Of a stretch of DNA of 64,000 bases, positions 16,844-25,243 are shown one piece after another (position 1 is the first letter of the stretch; every line of letters starts with the position of its first letter). The DNA lies in NCBI RefSeq assembly GCF_035918015.1, contig NZ_CP109132.1:3286001-3350000 (forward strand), given 5' to 3'. The notes beneath the pieces are model-generated. The model saw only the letters and a list, made by a program, of their open reading frames with translations, did no database searches and had not been told where the DNA came from. This stretch comes from Streptomyces sp. NBC_01754. Lineage in GTDB: Bacteria; Actinomycetota; Actinomycetes; Streptomycetales; Streptomycetaceae. The translations under genes and the position numbers were made by a program.

Positions 16844-18082
16844 ATGAGTGAAAACCTGACGCTGGGAGACCGTCTCCGTATAGCCCGCCGGACACGGAAG
16901 CTGTCTGCCGCCCAACTGGCACAGAAGGTCGCGATATCGCCCAGCTACGTTCAGAAGCTCGAGTCTGGCGCGCGCAAGGCTTCTCCGTCGCTGGCTCTTG
17001 CGCTCGCCAAAGCGCTTCACTTCGGCCCCGAGGTTCTGACCGGCCAGCCGTACTACGGTGAGCCGGAAGCCGAGGACGGAGTGCACGCCGTCGTGCCTGA
17101 ACTCCGCAGGATCATGCTGTGCTACGACCTCCCGGACGACCTTGAGATCGCCCCGCGTGCGCTACCCGTACTCGCATCCGAGGTCGACCAGATAGCCGCT
17201 CTACGCCGGGATGCACGCTACGCGCCCATGGGGCCGCTCCTGCCGCCGATCATCACGGAACTGACGCACCTCGCCCTCGACGGTCGCAATGGCGACCAGG
17301 CACAGGCGTTCTGGCATCTCGCTCGCGCCTACCGAGCTGTTAACTCGCTGGCGCACAAGATGGGGCACCACGGTCTGTCCAACACTGCGTTGGAACGCGT
17401 TCGATGGGCCGCAGACCGATCGGGCGATCCGCTGATGAACTTCACTGCGGGCTACCTGGTCGCCGGCGCGATGCTCCGCCAGGGCGCCTACTCGTCGGCA
17501 CGCCGCAAGCTCCAGGGACTGCGGCAGGAACTGGAACGGCTCCAGCCCGAGCGCTCGTTCACCAACGACGCCCTCGCAGTCGACGGTGCCCTCCTGCTGA
17601 AGCTGGCTGTCTTGGAGGCCAGGGAAAACAATCCCGACCGGGCCGACGACTACCTGCGCGAGGCGGAGGCCGTGGCCGCAGTGGCCGGCAACCGCGACTC
17701 TCTCGCGTACGAGATGTCATTCGGGCCGACGAACATCCGCATTCACGAAGTGCACGCCATGATCGACACGGGAGACACGGAGCAGGCGCTGGCGCGCCTC
17801 ACGGAGTGGTCCGACGCGCCTGGCAAGGAGTGGATGCCCCCGGTCGCAACGGTGGGTGAGCGGTCGAGCCACCACTTCATCGACGTCGCATCCGCGAAAC
17901 TGGCGATGGCGGACAAGGCAGGTGCGTTCGCGGACCTTCGCCGCGCGCGGAAGGTCGCCCCGAACCATACGAGGTTTCACCCGTCCGCCCGCGAAACGAC
18001 GGCTGCACTCCTGCGCATGGGCACTCATCCCTCCCATGAACTCTCAGCTTTCGGCAGTTGGGCGGGCGTTATCACAACCTGA
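16844..18082 (+). CDS. XRE-family regulator with TPR-like sensor domain
   Basis: The 412-residue protein starts at ATG 16844 behind AAGGGA. The N-terminal helix-turn-helix (LGDRLRIARRTRKLSAAQLA, then SPSYVQKLESGARKASPS, about residues 7-50) is of XRE type. The remaining 340 residues are helical repeats resembling tetratricopeptide units (for example GAYSSARRKLQGLRQELERL and NPDRADDYLREAEAVAAV), a layout common in Streptomyces regulators. It is divergent from the HAD/dehydrogenase operon, with GGACA/TGTCC boxes between, and another box precedes the next rightward gene. It likely controls both directions. The ligand is unknown. Confidence 0.85.
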   Translation: MSENLTLGDRLRIARRTRKLSAAQLAQKVAISPSYVQKLESGARKASPSLALALAKALHFGPEVLTGQPYYGEPEAEDGVHAVVPELRRIMLCYDLPDDLEIAPRALPVLASEVDQIAALRRDARYAPMGPLLPPIITELTHLALDGRNGDQAQAFWHLARAYRAVNSLAHKMGHHGLSNTALERVRWAADRSGDPLMNFTAGYLVAGAMLRQGAYSSARRKLQGLRQELERLQPERSFTNDALAVDGALLLKLAVLEARENNPDRADDYLREAEAVAAVAGNRDSLAYEMSFGPTNIRIHEVHAMIDTGDTEQALARLTEWSDAPGKEWMPPVATVGERSSHHFIDVASAKLAMADKAGAFADLRRARKVAPNHTRFHPSARETTAALLRMGTHPSHELSAFGSWAGVITT

Positions 18083-18116
18083 GCCGACGTCAAGGGTGTT
18101 CGCGGAGGACGCCCAC

Positions 18117-18129
18117 GGACAATCTGTCC
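18117..18129. promoter_or_regulatory. GGACA-ATC-TGTCC inverted repeat
   Basis: Nearly identical to the box at 16577 (one spacer base differs), located 62 bases before the start of the 18191 gene. The repetition in two promoters around the XRE gene supports a shared operator. Confidence 0.6.
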
Positions 18130-18190
18130 GCTCGCAGCAGCAACTGAATGGAATGGTCTCCTCACTGATGGTTGCGAGGAGGCCGTTCTC

Positions 18191-18640
18191 ATGTCCGATG
18201 CCAGTCCACGTTTTCCAGTCCTGCCGCCTCGGTGGATGCCCATAGGCGAGGGACCCGAGTTGTGCTCGGCCGGCCAGTGGTGGGACGCGGTGCGTGCCGT
18301 GGAGGTCATCGGCCGCCGCGCGATCGAGTTGCTCCACGACGACGGTGTGCCGGTCGGCCCGGTCGTCCTTGATCCTGGAGGGCCGGAGCCTCGCGTGTAC
18401 TTCCTGGTGCCACCCGGATCGGCCGGCGGCTGGGAGGAACCGGGAACGGTACCGCTGGGGCAGAAGTGCCACGTCGTGGTGCCCCCGTCCAAGGCCACGG
18501 AGCCGCCAGGGTTGCACTGGCACGTACCTCCACGGGGGCCGAGGTTGCTGACGCAGCCCGCTCCGCTGCGTCGCGCACTCGCCCAGGCGCGCCAAGAACT
18601 GCGGGGCGCCGAAGAAGCCTCGGAATCCGGATGTCTCTGA
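18191..18640 (+). CDS. Hypothetical protein next to XRE regulator
   Basis: The 149-residue protein starts at ATG 18191, eight bases after a strong GAGGAGG. It has no membrane segment. The N-terminal part contains PPRWMPIGEGPELCSAGQWWDAVR, and the middle (GPVVLDPGGPEPRVYFLVPPGSAGGW) is beta-rich. I do not recognize a family. Genes of this look are often found beside XRE regulators in Streptomyces, sometimes followed by a tiny membrane protein as here. The GGACA/TGTCC box upstream suggests control by the neighbouring regulator. It overlaps the next gene by ten bases. Confidence 0.7.
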   Translation: MSDASPRFPVLPPRWMPIGEGPELCSAGQWWDAVRAVEVIGRRAIELLHDDGVPVGPVVLDPGGPEPRVYFLVPPGSAGGWEEPGTVPLGQKCHVVVPPSKATEPPGLHWHVPPRGPRLLTQPAPLRRALAQARQELRGAEEASESGCL

Positions 18641-18825
18641 GAATCTCACTTGTTCTGCTTCTCGGGAGCGTCCTGACGGTTCTGATCCGAGGGGGCTCCT
18701 TGAAGGGCGGGCCAGCGGCCGTAAGCGTGCTCTTCGGGTTCTTCTTGGCTGGCACGACCGTGGCGCCGAACATCAACCGGTTCGTTATCGGCGTCGCGGA
18801 CATAGTCGGCCAGTTTCAGTTCTAG
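18631..18825 (+). CDS. Small membrane protein, 64 residues
   Basis: ATG 18631 lies inside the end of the preceding gene, a ten-base overlap that implies coupling. The protein is mostly hydrophobic: one span at about residues 3-20 (RISLVLLLGSVLTVLI) and another at about 29-46 (AAVSVLFGFFLAGTTVA), with a short polar tail. There is no signal-peptide cleavage motif. The function is unknown, and its pairing with the 149-residue protein suggests the two act together. Confidence 0.65.
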   Translation: MSLRISLVLLLGSVLTVLIRGGSLKGGPAAVSVLFGFFLAGTTVAPNINRFVIGVADIVGQFQF

Positions 18826-19079
18826 CGGGCTGGCCGGCTTCGCCAGTGCTCCTCAACCGGAGTCCAACCGATCGACCTGCATTCCTCTCCATCGCCGCGG
18901 GATGCAGCTACGGCCCCGCCCGTGCGCGAGGGTCGGACACAGAGGCCACGTCCCGCTTGAGGACTACCAGGCTCACGAACAAGACCACCCCATGGCAGAA
19001 GGGGGGCTGCACACAGATGCCAGCTCCCTGGTCAGACGACCACCCTCAACCGGTGGGAAATCGAACTGGAGACACTTCA

Positions 19080-19442
19080 ATGCTTGACCGACTGGTGATT
19101 CCCGGAATCGCCGAGTTTGCGCGCGGAGGCTTACCAGCGCCAGCCCAGACTGATGATCGGAACCCGTGGGTAGACGGGACGTGTTGGCTGTACTGCGGCC
19201 AGCGCTGGACGCGCGTTCTATGGATAGGCCCTGCATGCGTCGCAGGCTTGCAAGCTCCCATGTTCGCGTGCAGCCTCTGCATAGCCGAACTGCACGAGCG
19301 AGTGTGGCAGTCGGTCTTGCTCGGCGACGAGCCGAAGGCCCCGAAACTCAAAGCGCAGCCTGTCGCATATGGCGAAATCAGCCGACGACGTGGGGGCCGT
19401 CACCGCGGCCGCAGCAGGTTCCTGCGCTCCGACGCACGGTGA
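19080..19442 (+). CDS. Small cysteine-containing protein
   Basis: The 120-residue protein starts at ATG 19080, after GGAG. Four cysteines in two groups (GTCWLYCGQRW and MFACSLCIAEL, with one more in PACVAG) suggest a zinc-binding fold. The C-terminus is basic (SRRRGGRHRGRSRFLRS) and could contact nucleic acid. I recognize no named family. It follows the regulator, hypothetical and membrane genes, 255 bases downstream on the same strand, and may belong to the same variable cassette. Confidence 0.6.
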   Translation: MLDRLVIPGIAEFARGGLPAPAQTDDRNPWVDGTCWLYCGQRWTRVLWIGPACVAGLQAPMFACSLCIAELHERVWQSVLLGDEPKAPKLKAQPVAYGEISRRRGGRHRGRSRFLRSDAR

Positions 19443-19460
19443 CGGCGGCTATCCCAAGGT

Positions 19461-19982
19461 TCACCGTCCGCCGCCGACCCGGGATTCCTTACTGTCGGCC
19501 AGCACAAGCGCGTAATTTGCATCAGCCGACGTTTCGGTGGACTGGTGTCCTGGTGGCCGCACGCCGTCGCGTCCCCGGACGGCTGCAGGTAGATCGAGGC
19601 TGGGGCAGACGAACATCTTCAGTTCCTCGCCGTTGAGCTCTGCCAACTGATTTCGAGCGGCCTCCAACTTGTGCAGGTAGTCGGCCAAGTCACCAATGAG
19701 CTCGTCGATCTGCGGCAGGTCGAGCTCTGGCCATGTGCCATCGGCGGCAAATTCGAGCTGCGGCTTGTCGTCGTTCCATTGGATGAGGCTGAAAGAGAGG
19801 ATGGACCCAGCGCCAGAGCCGCGCCCCAGGTAACTCCCCCGGAGAAAGTGCTCGGGCCCCCGGTGGATGTGCTCACGCGGGTCGCTGTGGTCAACGGACT
19901 CTCCGAGGCAATACGTCTTCCCATCGGGACAAGCCACGGTTGCCGTATGGATGCTGGCGGCGGTGACGGATCGAGCAGGCAT
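19461..19982 (-). CDS. Hypothetical protein (DUF6907-like N-terminus)
   Basis: The 173-residue protein starts at ATG 19982, supported by GAGGAG seven bases upstream; a GTG at 20018 is less likely. Near the N-terminus a Cys/His-containing stretch (ACPDGKTYCLGESVDHSDPREHIH, shown here as ACPDG and DHSDPREHIH segments) resembles the short Cys-His region of DUF6907-type proteins of streptomycetes. The middle has a beta-rich part and a helix (QIDELIGDLADYLHKLEAA). The function is unknown. It is convergent with the small cysteine-containing gene. Confidence 0.6.
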   Translation of the reverse strand: MPARSVTAASIHTATVACPDGKTYCLGESVDHSDPREHIHRGPEHFLRGSYLGRGSGAGSILSFSLIQWNDDKPQLEFAADGTWPELDLPQIDELIGDLADYLHKLEAARNQLAELNGEELKMFVCPSLDLPAAVRGRDGVRPPGHQSTETSADANYALVLADSKESRVGGGR

Positions 19983-20018
19983 CGACAACTCCTCGGTATG
20001 GGCAACGCGAGTGGACAC

Positions 20019-20457
20019 GGTGACGCTCCGAGATGGGGAGCCCTCACCGCGACGCCCGTATCCCTTCCCTACCTAGCAGAGGCTTCCCTACCTGGAGGTG
20101 TGGTTTGGTGCGCGATCTCTTGACGCCTCAGTCACTCAAGAGCCGCAGCAGCGCGGGGCCACCTCGCCTTGCCCGCGGCGGCGGTCCGGATCACACTGCC
20201 GCATTGCGACCAACGGCCCACGCCGGCTCAGTGCCGTCAGCACGACAGTTAGATGGATGAGGCGCAGGCCCTGAGGTGTGAGGCCCCTTCCGTACCCAGC
20301 ACGCCCGCGTCGACAGCCCTCACCTGTGCTGAGACTCAGTGCGTTGTGGCAAAGGGAGTCCCTGTTCGATGAGCAGGGACTTCTTCGTGTGCGGGGCATG
20401 GCCGCGGAGGGGTAGGGGCAGGCAGCGGACGGCTTGTTGTGGATAGAGGAGGGTGCG
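20019..20457. other. Intergenic, short inverted repeat only
   Basis: About 440 bases. The only structure I see is CTCTTGA and TCAAGAG separated by 12 bases (20117-20142). No coding frame with family-like content and no RNA gene is recognized. Confidence 0.4.
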
Positions 20458-21024
20458 ATGCCGTCGGTGCTGGGGTTGATGGAACAGCGTGAGGCGCGGG
20501 CGAGGCAGGATCTGGAGTCCTGGACGGAGGTCCTGGAGCAGGCTCAGGCGGAGGTGGATGCCGCACGGGAGCGAGTTGAGCGGGCCCGGGTGGGGCGTGA
20601 GGAGCTCGTGTCGGTGCTGGCCGAGGAGAGCCCGGTGGATACGCCGGTTCCCGTGCCGTCTGGTGGTGAGATGGCTGCCGCCGTGGGATCGAGCGGCTCC
20701 GGCGCGGGGCATGGCGGGCGGCCGCCGGTGTGGCGGTCGGGTATGGGTGAGGAGGTGCTCAGCGGCGTGTATCGGGAGGTGTTCGCCGCGGTGGTGGCCG
20801 CTTCGGGGCCGGTGAACGGGGTGGAGTTGACGCGGGCGGTGGGCCGGAAGGCGGGGGTCAAGAACGAGGTGGAGAAGATCCGTCACCGTGCCTATGCGCT
20901 GGAGAAGCGGGGCTGGCTGCTGCGGGCGGAAGACGGGCGGTTCACGCCGACGCCGGGAGCAGTCGCCCGGGACGCTTCTCCGGCCAGCGCGGAGCGTCTC
21001 CGGCCAGGCGCCGGGACAGCCTGA
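20458..21024 (+). CDS. Hypothetical coiled-coil protein
   Basis: The 188-residue protein starts at ATG 20458 behind GAGGAGGG. Residues about 8-55 form a charged coiled coil (EQREARARQDLESWTEVLEQ and following). After a Gly/Ser linker, the C-terminal part (EEVLSGVYREVFAAVVAASG, then GVELTRAVGRKAGVKNEVEK) looks like a winged-helix unit (KRGWLLRAEDGRF). Such two-part proteins are seen in many Streptomyces genomes, often near transposases. The last residues run into the IS5-family transposase region on the opposite strand (82-base tail overlap), so the natural C-terminus may have been altered by the insertion. Confidence 0.6.
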   Translation: MPSVLGLMEQREARARQDLESWTEVLEQAQAEVDAARERVERARVGREELVSVLAEESPVDTPVPVPSGGEMAAAVGSSGSGAGHGGRPPVWRSGMGEEVLSGVYREVFAAVVAASGPVNGVELTRAVGRKAGVKNEVEKIRHRAYALEKRGWLLRAEDGRFTPTPGAVARDASPASAERLRPGAGTA

Positions 21025-21871
21025 TGATGGCTGCCCACCACACCATCTGGGCGTGGTGGTCGGGGCGGCGTTCGTGGTCGCGGTTGAGGCGGCGTGAGCG
21101 GGAGAGCCAGCTCAGCGTGCGCTCCACCACCCACCTGCGGGCCAGTACGACAAATCCGCGTTGCCCGTCGGAGCGGCGCACGACCTCGATCCGCACCCCG
21201 TGGCGGGCGAACGCCTTCGCCAGCGCCGGACCCTGGTAAGCGCTGTCGACCCACACCAGTTTCAGCAGCCGGCCCGGCTCGGCCATGAATGCTTCCAACA
21301 GCGCCGGGGCGGCTTTGGAGTCGTGCACATCGGCCGTGGTCACGGTCACCTCCAGGAGCAGGCCCTCGGCGTCGGTCAGGATGTGACGTTTGCGCCCGTC
21401 ACGTGACTTGCCGCCGTCGTATCCGCGACTGTCCTCGCCGACGGTTTCGGAGGCGTCCACCGACTGACTGTCGATGATCCCGCCACTGGGCTCGGCGTTG
21501 CGGCCGGTGCGTTCCCTCGCCGAGCGTCGCAGGCGTTCGTACAGCTCACGCACGTAGTCGTAGGACCGCCAGCGGCGGAAGAAGTCGTAGACGGCCCGCC
21601 AGTGCGGGAAGTCGACCGGCAGGGCCATCCACTTCACGCCGTTGTCGACCAGGTAGCGCACAGCGTCGAGCATCTCGCGGTGGCAGTACGCCTCGGGGCG
21701 GCCGCCCTGCTTGAGGAGCCAGGCCGGCACCGGCATGACGGAGCGGACCTCGGCCCACTCCGCGTCCGTCATGTCACTGGGATAGCAGCCGGCCCGCCGT
21801 CCCGGAGCGATCGAACCGAACCTGTGCACGTAGCAGTCACACCCAAGGGTGACCGCGGTGGACGCAGGCAC
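20942..21871 (-). CDS. IS5-family transposase
   Basis: About 309 residues with the IS5/ISL2-type plan. It has the N-terminal YPSDMTDAEWAEVRSVMP motif, the insertion-element domain (GGRPEAYCHREMLDAVRYL) and a DDE core: Asp in GIIDSQSVDASE, Asp in KLVWVDSAYQGPA and Glu in RRWVVERTLSWLSRSRRL, with the DGRKRHILTD block. The frame is open to 21934. GTG 21871 or GTG 21829 are plausible starts; ATG 21772 would be too short. The C-terminus after IIRLSRRLAG looks extended by flanking sequence, so the left end of the element may be damaged. I could not match terminal inverted repeats by eye. Confidence 0.85.
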   Translation of the reverse strand: MPASTAVTLGCDCYVHRFGSIAPGRRAGCYPSDMTDAEWAEVRSVMPVPAWLLKQGGRPEAYCHREMLDAVRYLVDNGVKWMALPVDFPHWRAVYDFFRRWRSYDYVRELYERLRRSARERTGRNAEPSGGIIDSQSVDASETVGEDSRGYDGGKSRDGRKRHILTDAEGLLLEVTVTTADVHDSKAAPALLEAFMAEPGRLLKLVWVDSAYQGPALAKAFARHGVRIEVVRRSDGQRGFVVLARRWVVERTLSWLSRSRRLNRDHERRPDHHAQMVWWAAIIRLSRRLAGDAPRWPEKRPGRLLPASA

Positions 21872-22293
21872 CGCAGAGATGGTCAACTCGTCCGACAACG
21901 GGTCTCCTTGCTCGTGACCGGCCTCAACAACCACGTCACTACCAAGGGGCCCGTTTCTTCATGCCCACGACCGCACCGGCATCTCTGTCCGAATGATCAC
22001 CCGCACCGCAGGCTTCGAACGAGATCCGGTTTGCCACAACGCACTCACCATTCCCCGCCTTGCCCATCGCATCCCCGCCGACTCCCGGGCCCACTTTTGC
22101 ACCCGCTGACTGCTTCCTAAACCACGCCGTGTCGCCGAAAGCGTGGACCCGCCCGGCTGGGCGTCGACGGCGGGCATGTCACCCAAGAACGGGCGACCGT
22201 ATGCAAACTTTGCTGAAAACGTCGTGCGGGCCTCAGATCACGCAAGCTGCGCAAGAGGACTCAGTGATATCCACCACGCACTCGCAGTTTTCG

Positions 22294-22306
22294 TTGACAA
22301 CGCCAA
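22294..22306. promoter_or_regulatory. Shared defence-island operator, copy 1 (TTGAC-AAC-GCCAA)
   Basis: Interrupted palindrome 47 bases before the methylase start. It lies within a 17-base sequence, GTTGACAACGCCAACGC (22293-22309), that recurs exactly, inverted, at 30927-30943. TTGACA also fits a -35 hexamer, so a bound protein would block RNA polymerase. Confidence 0.65.
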
Positions 22307-22352
22307 CGCACACCGCATCGGATTTATCCGCAATCCCGTGTACGGTGGAGAC

Positions 22353-24014
22353 ATGAAGGAATCGACTCCCCCGGCTTCCGAACCACTGATCACTGGTGCA
22401 GAGATTGCCAGGCTGGCAGGGGTGACCCGCGCCGCTGTCTCCAACTGGAGGCGGCGGTACAGCGACTTCCCAGCACCCGCCGACGGCGGAGCGAGCACGC
22501 CCCTCTTTGCACTGGCCGAGGTTCGTTCCTGGCTTGCCAAGCAGCAGAAGGGCAACGACCAATCGGACGACGTCCGCCTGTGGCAAGCGCTGCGGGGCGC
22601 CTTCGGCGACGACATAGTCGCGGGCATCGCGGGCGTTGCCCGCTTCCTCACACACGATGACGCTTCAACCCTGAGCGACGCCCTGACTGAGTTGGCTGAG
22701 AGGCTGGCGTCGAAGGAGCCAGCGGCCAGCGTCGTCGACCAGTTGATCGAGCGTTTCCGGGACTCATCGCGACGTGCCGGCACCGACCAAGTCACGTCGT
22801 CGCGACTCGTCAGCGCTCTGAGCCACTTCGCCGGGCCAGTATCCGGCGACTCCGTCATCTTCGATCCCGCCTGCGGTATCGGGACGCTGCTCCTGTCCGT
22901 CGGACCGACTGAAGGGCCGGTACGTCGGGGCCAGGAGATCGATCCAGCGGCTGGGGAACTAGCCCAGGTGCGTGCCGAGCTCGCCGGATCACAGGACACC
23001 ACCATCGCGATCGGCGACTCCCTCCGCGAGGACCGCTGGCCTGATCTGCGGGCCGACCTCGTCCTGTGTGACCCCCCGGCCGCCAGCACGGACTGGGGCC
23101 GGGAGGACCTGCTCATCGACGCCCGTTGGGAGCTGGGCACACCTTCCAAGGCGGAAGGAGATCTGGCCTGGCTTCAGCACTGTTACGCCCACACCACACC
23201 CGGCGGCCGGGCGCTCGTCGTCATGCCGGCTTCCGTGGCCTATCGCAAGGCGGGCAGACGCATTCGGGCCGAGGTCGTCCGCCGGGGCATCCTCACGGAC
23301 GTCGTTGCCCTCCCGCCCGGCATGGTGGCGTCACACGCTCAGCCCGTACATCTGTGGATGCTGCGCCGCCCGGTCGGCGGCGCCTCCGGCGGCTCCGCCT
23401 CGGTCCGGATGGTGGACCTTACTGCCAACGCGCCCGACGGCCCCATGGAGCCATCAGCCGGACAGGCCGTCGAGGTACCGCTGATCGACCTCCTCAACGA
23501 CTCCGTCGATCTCACGCCGAGCGCCTATGTGAACGCCTCGCGAGAAGATCTCCCTGCCGAGTACCGTGCCCTGCGGCGCAGCATCGAAGAGCGGCTCAAG
23601 CAACTGACAGCCCTGTTGCCCGACCTCACAGCAGGGGAAGGTCCAGGGACGCTGGAGGGTGCGACCATCAGTTTGGCCGATCTCTCCCGCGCCGGGCTCG
23701 TCGAACTCACCGATGCGGAACCGACATCCACCAGCGACCAATTGGACACCGAGTACCTGCGGGGGTTCCTGCGTAGCACGTCCAACAATCGTCGCTCGAC
23801 AAGCAGCAGCGGTTCCTACCGCCTCGACGTCAAAGGGGCGCGCATCCCGCAAATGGCCGTAGGGGAGCAACGCCGTTACGGTGTCGCCTTCCGCGCGCTC
23901 CGGGAGTTCGAGGAGTTCGTCGGCGAAGTGACCCGGCTGGCGGAGCAAGCTGGCGCTCTCGCCCGTGACGGCCTCACCAACGGCGCGCTGCTGCCCCCGG
24001 AGGACACGGCCTGA
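22353..24014 (+). CDS. N6-adenine DNA methylase (type I M-like) with N-terminal HTH
   Basis: The 553-residue protein starts at ATG 22353. Residues 13-35 form a MerR/XRE-like helix-turn-helix (GAEIARLAGVTRAAVSNWRRR). An HsdM-type helical region follows (EKPAASVV region to SSRRAGTDQVTSSRLVSAL). Motif I is FDPACGIGTLLL (about 171-182). Motif IV is CDPPAAS instead of NPPY/F, so the aromatic residue that stacks on the flipped adenine is missing. The last 150 residues are linker and coiled-coil-like rather than a full specificity domain. No HsdR or HsdS is adjacent; McrC follows in convergent orientation. It may protect host DNA, or may have become a regulator or sensor. Confidence 0.85.
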   Translation: MKESTPPASEPLITGAEIARLAGVTRAAVSNWRRRYSDFPAPADGGASTPLFALAEVRSWLAKQQKGNDQSDDVRLWQALRGAFGDDIVAGIAGVARFLTHDDASTLSDALTELAERLASKEPAASVVDQLIERFRDSSRRAGTDQVTSSRLVSALSHFAGPVSGDSVIFDPACGIGTLLLSVGPTEGPVRRGQEIDPAAGELAQVRAELAGSQDTTIAIGDSLREDRWPDLRADLVLCDPPAASTDWGREDLLIDARWELGTPSKAEGDLAWLQHCYAHTTPGGRALVVMPASVAYRKAGRRIRAEVVRRGILTDVVALPPGMVASHAQPVHLWMLRRPVGGASGGSASVRMVDLTANAPDGPMEPSAGQAVEVPLIDLLNDSVDLTPSAYVNASREDLPAEYRALRRSIEERLKQLTALLPDLTAGEGPGTLEGATISLADLSRAGLVELTDAEPTSTSDQLDTEYLRGFLRSTSNNRRSTSSSGSYRLDVKGARIPQMAVGEQRRYGVAFRALREFEEFVGEVTRLAEQAGALARDGLTNGALLPPEDTA

Positions 24015-24031
24015 CAGATATCCTCGGTCGA

Positions 24032-25243
24032 CTACGCCGTGCCCGCTCCCCCGGCCATCGAGCGTGCGATAAAGGCGATCGAGGACAGTAGTTCGCCCGG
24101 GGAGCGGTCCAGGGCCAGGGCGTGCTGGTGGATGCGGATTCCGGCGTGGCGGACCCGATGCGTCACGCTCGCCCCGTAGCCCCTCGCGTAGACCAGGTGG
24201 CCGTCGGAGAGCCCAAGCGCCGTACAGTAGGCCAGCATCTGGTAGAGGTCTGCGTCCGGGAATCCTTCGGGCTTCTCCGCCTTATATTTGGCGTCGGCTA
24301 CAGCTCGAGGGTCCCCATGGTCTCCGTACCAGACCAGATCCGGGCGCATCCGAATGGCCTCGTCCTCGTCGAGGTGCACGCCCCGTGCCTGGAGGGTGCT
24401 GCGTCCACCATGTTCCACCAGTGCCTCGCGCAGTGCGACACAGACGAAGTCCTCGAAGATCTTGTGCGTGTCGATGAGGTACCCGTCGACGGAGATCCGA
24501 CCGTCTGCATGCTCCAGCGACGCCCCCTGCAGAACCGTCTCGGCCAGACGTAGCGCGGGCTGGTAGCGGAGGTTCAGCCGACTGGCACGCCACTGCGGCA
24601 GGTCACGAATGCCCCGTGTCAGGGTCCGCGCGTCCAGCAACCGGACGCGGTGATGGCGCAGTCGGCGACGGACGCCGTCGGGCACCCGGGGTAGCGCCAG
24701 CAGCCGCTCCGTGGCAGCGCGAAGGATCCGGTTCTCCGCGATGTCGGTCCCATAGTCGTCGTAGGCGACTTCGACCGGGAAGGCCCGTCCGTGGTGTCGT
24801 TTGACCTGCTCCGCTTCCCTTATGCGCCCTCGCACGACCGGCGCGGCCTCCTCCGTGTGCCGATAGCCCTGAAGAACACCCTGCCGCAGAGCGCGTTCAA
24901 GCGACCTTTCGAATCCCTGCGCCAGCGCCGGGAGCACCTCCTCGCGCTCCGCCACGCTCACCTCACCGTCCCGGTGGACGCGGGGATCGGCTGCATAACC
25001 GATGAGGAAGAACAACCTCGCCACCGGGACCTTGGGTGCGATCCGGAGGGTTACGGGACGGTGCCCCGGTGCTCTCAAGGCCACAGCCCCGACTTTGCCA
25101 CCGGCCCGCAGTCGCCAGCCGCCCGGACGGTACGGATCGGGCGCGGCCTCGACGATCCTGGAGGCAGCGAGCACGCGACCGACCTCGTCGGGGAGCGGCA
25201 CCGTGACGGCCGCGCCGTACTCGTCCAGCTCGATGGTCGTCAC
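24032..25243 (-). CDS. mcrC: McrC-like nuclease subunit
   Basis: The 403-residue protein has the McrBC 5-methylcytosine restriction component plan. An N-terminal beta-rich domain leads to the McrC core (IAENRILRAATERLLALPRV; DGYLIDTHKIFEDFVCVALR). A PD-(D/E)xK nuclease centre is at about residues 299-320: Asp in RPDLVWYG and D-A-K in AVADAKYKAEK. Its ATG overlaps the stop of the McrB gene by four bases, so the two are coupled. With McrB it should cleave modified DNA after NTP-driven translocation. Confidence 0.9.
   Translation of the reverse strand: MTTIELDEYGAAVTVPLPDEVGRVLAASRIVEAAPDPYRPGGWRLRAGGKVGAVALRAPGHRPVTLRIAPKVPVARLFFLIGYAADPRVHRDGEVSVAEREEVLPALAQGFERSLERALRQGVLQGYRHTEEAAPVVRGRIREAEQVKRHHGRAFPVEVAYDDYGTDIAENRILRAATERLLALPRVPDGVRRRLRHHRVRLLDARTLTRGIRDLPQWRASRLNLRYQPALRLAETVLQGASLEHADGRISVDGYLIDTHKIFEDFVCVALREALVEHGGRSTLQARGVHLDEDEAIRMRPDLVWYGDHGDPRAVADAKYKAEKPEGFPDADLYQMLAYCTALGLSDGHLVYARGYGASVTHRVRHAGIRIHQHALALDRSPGELLSSIAFIARSMAGGAGTA

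Noticed and set aside
20117..20142. CTCTTGA/TCAAGAG inverted repeat as an operator
   Set aside because: Seven-base arms with a 12-base gap, a single occurrence and no gene placed sensibly beside it.
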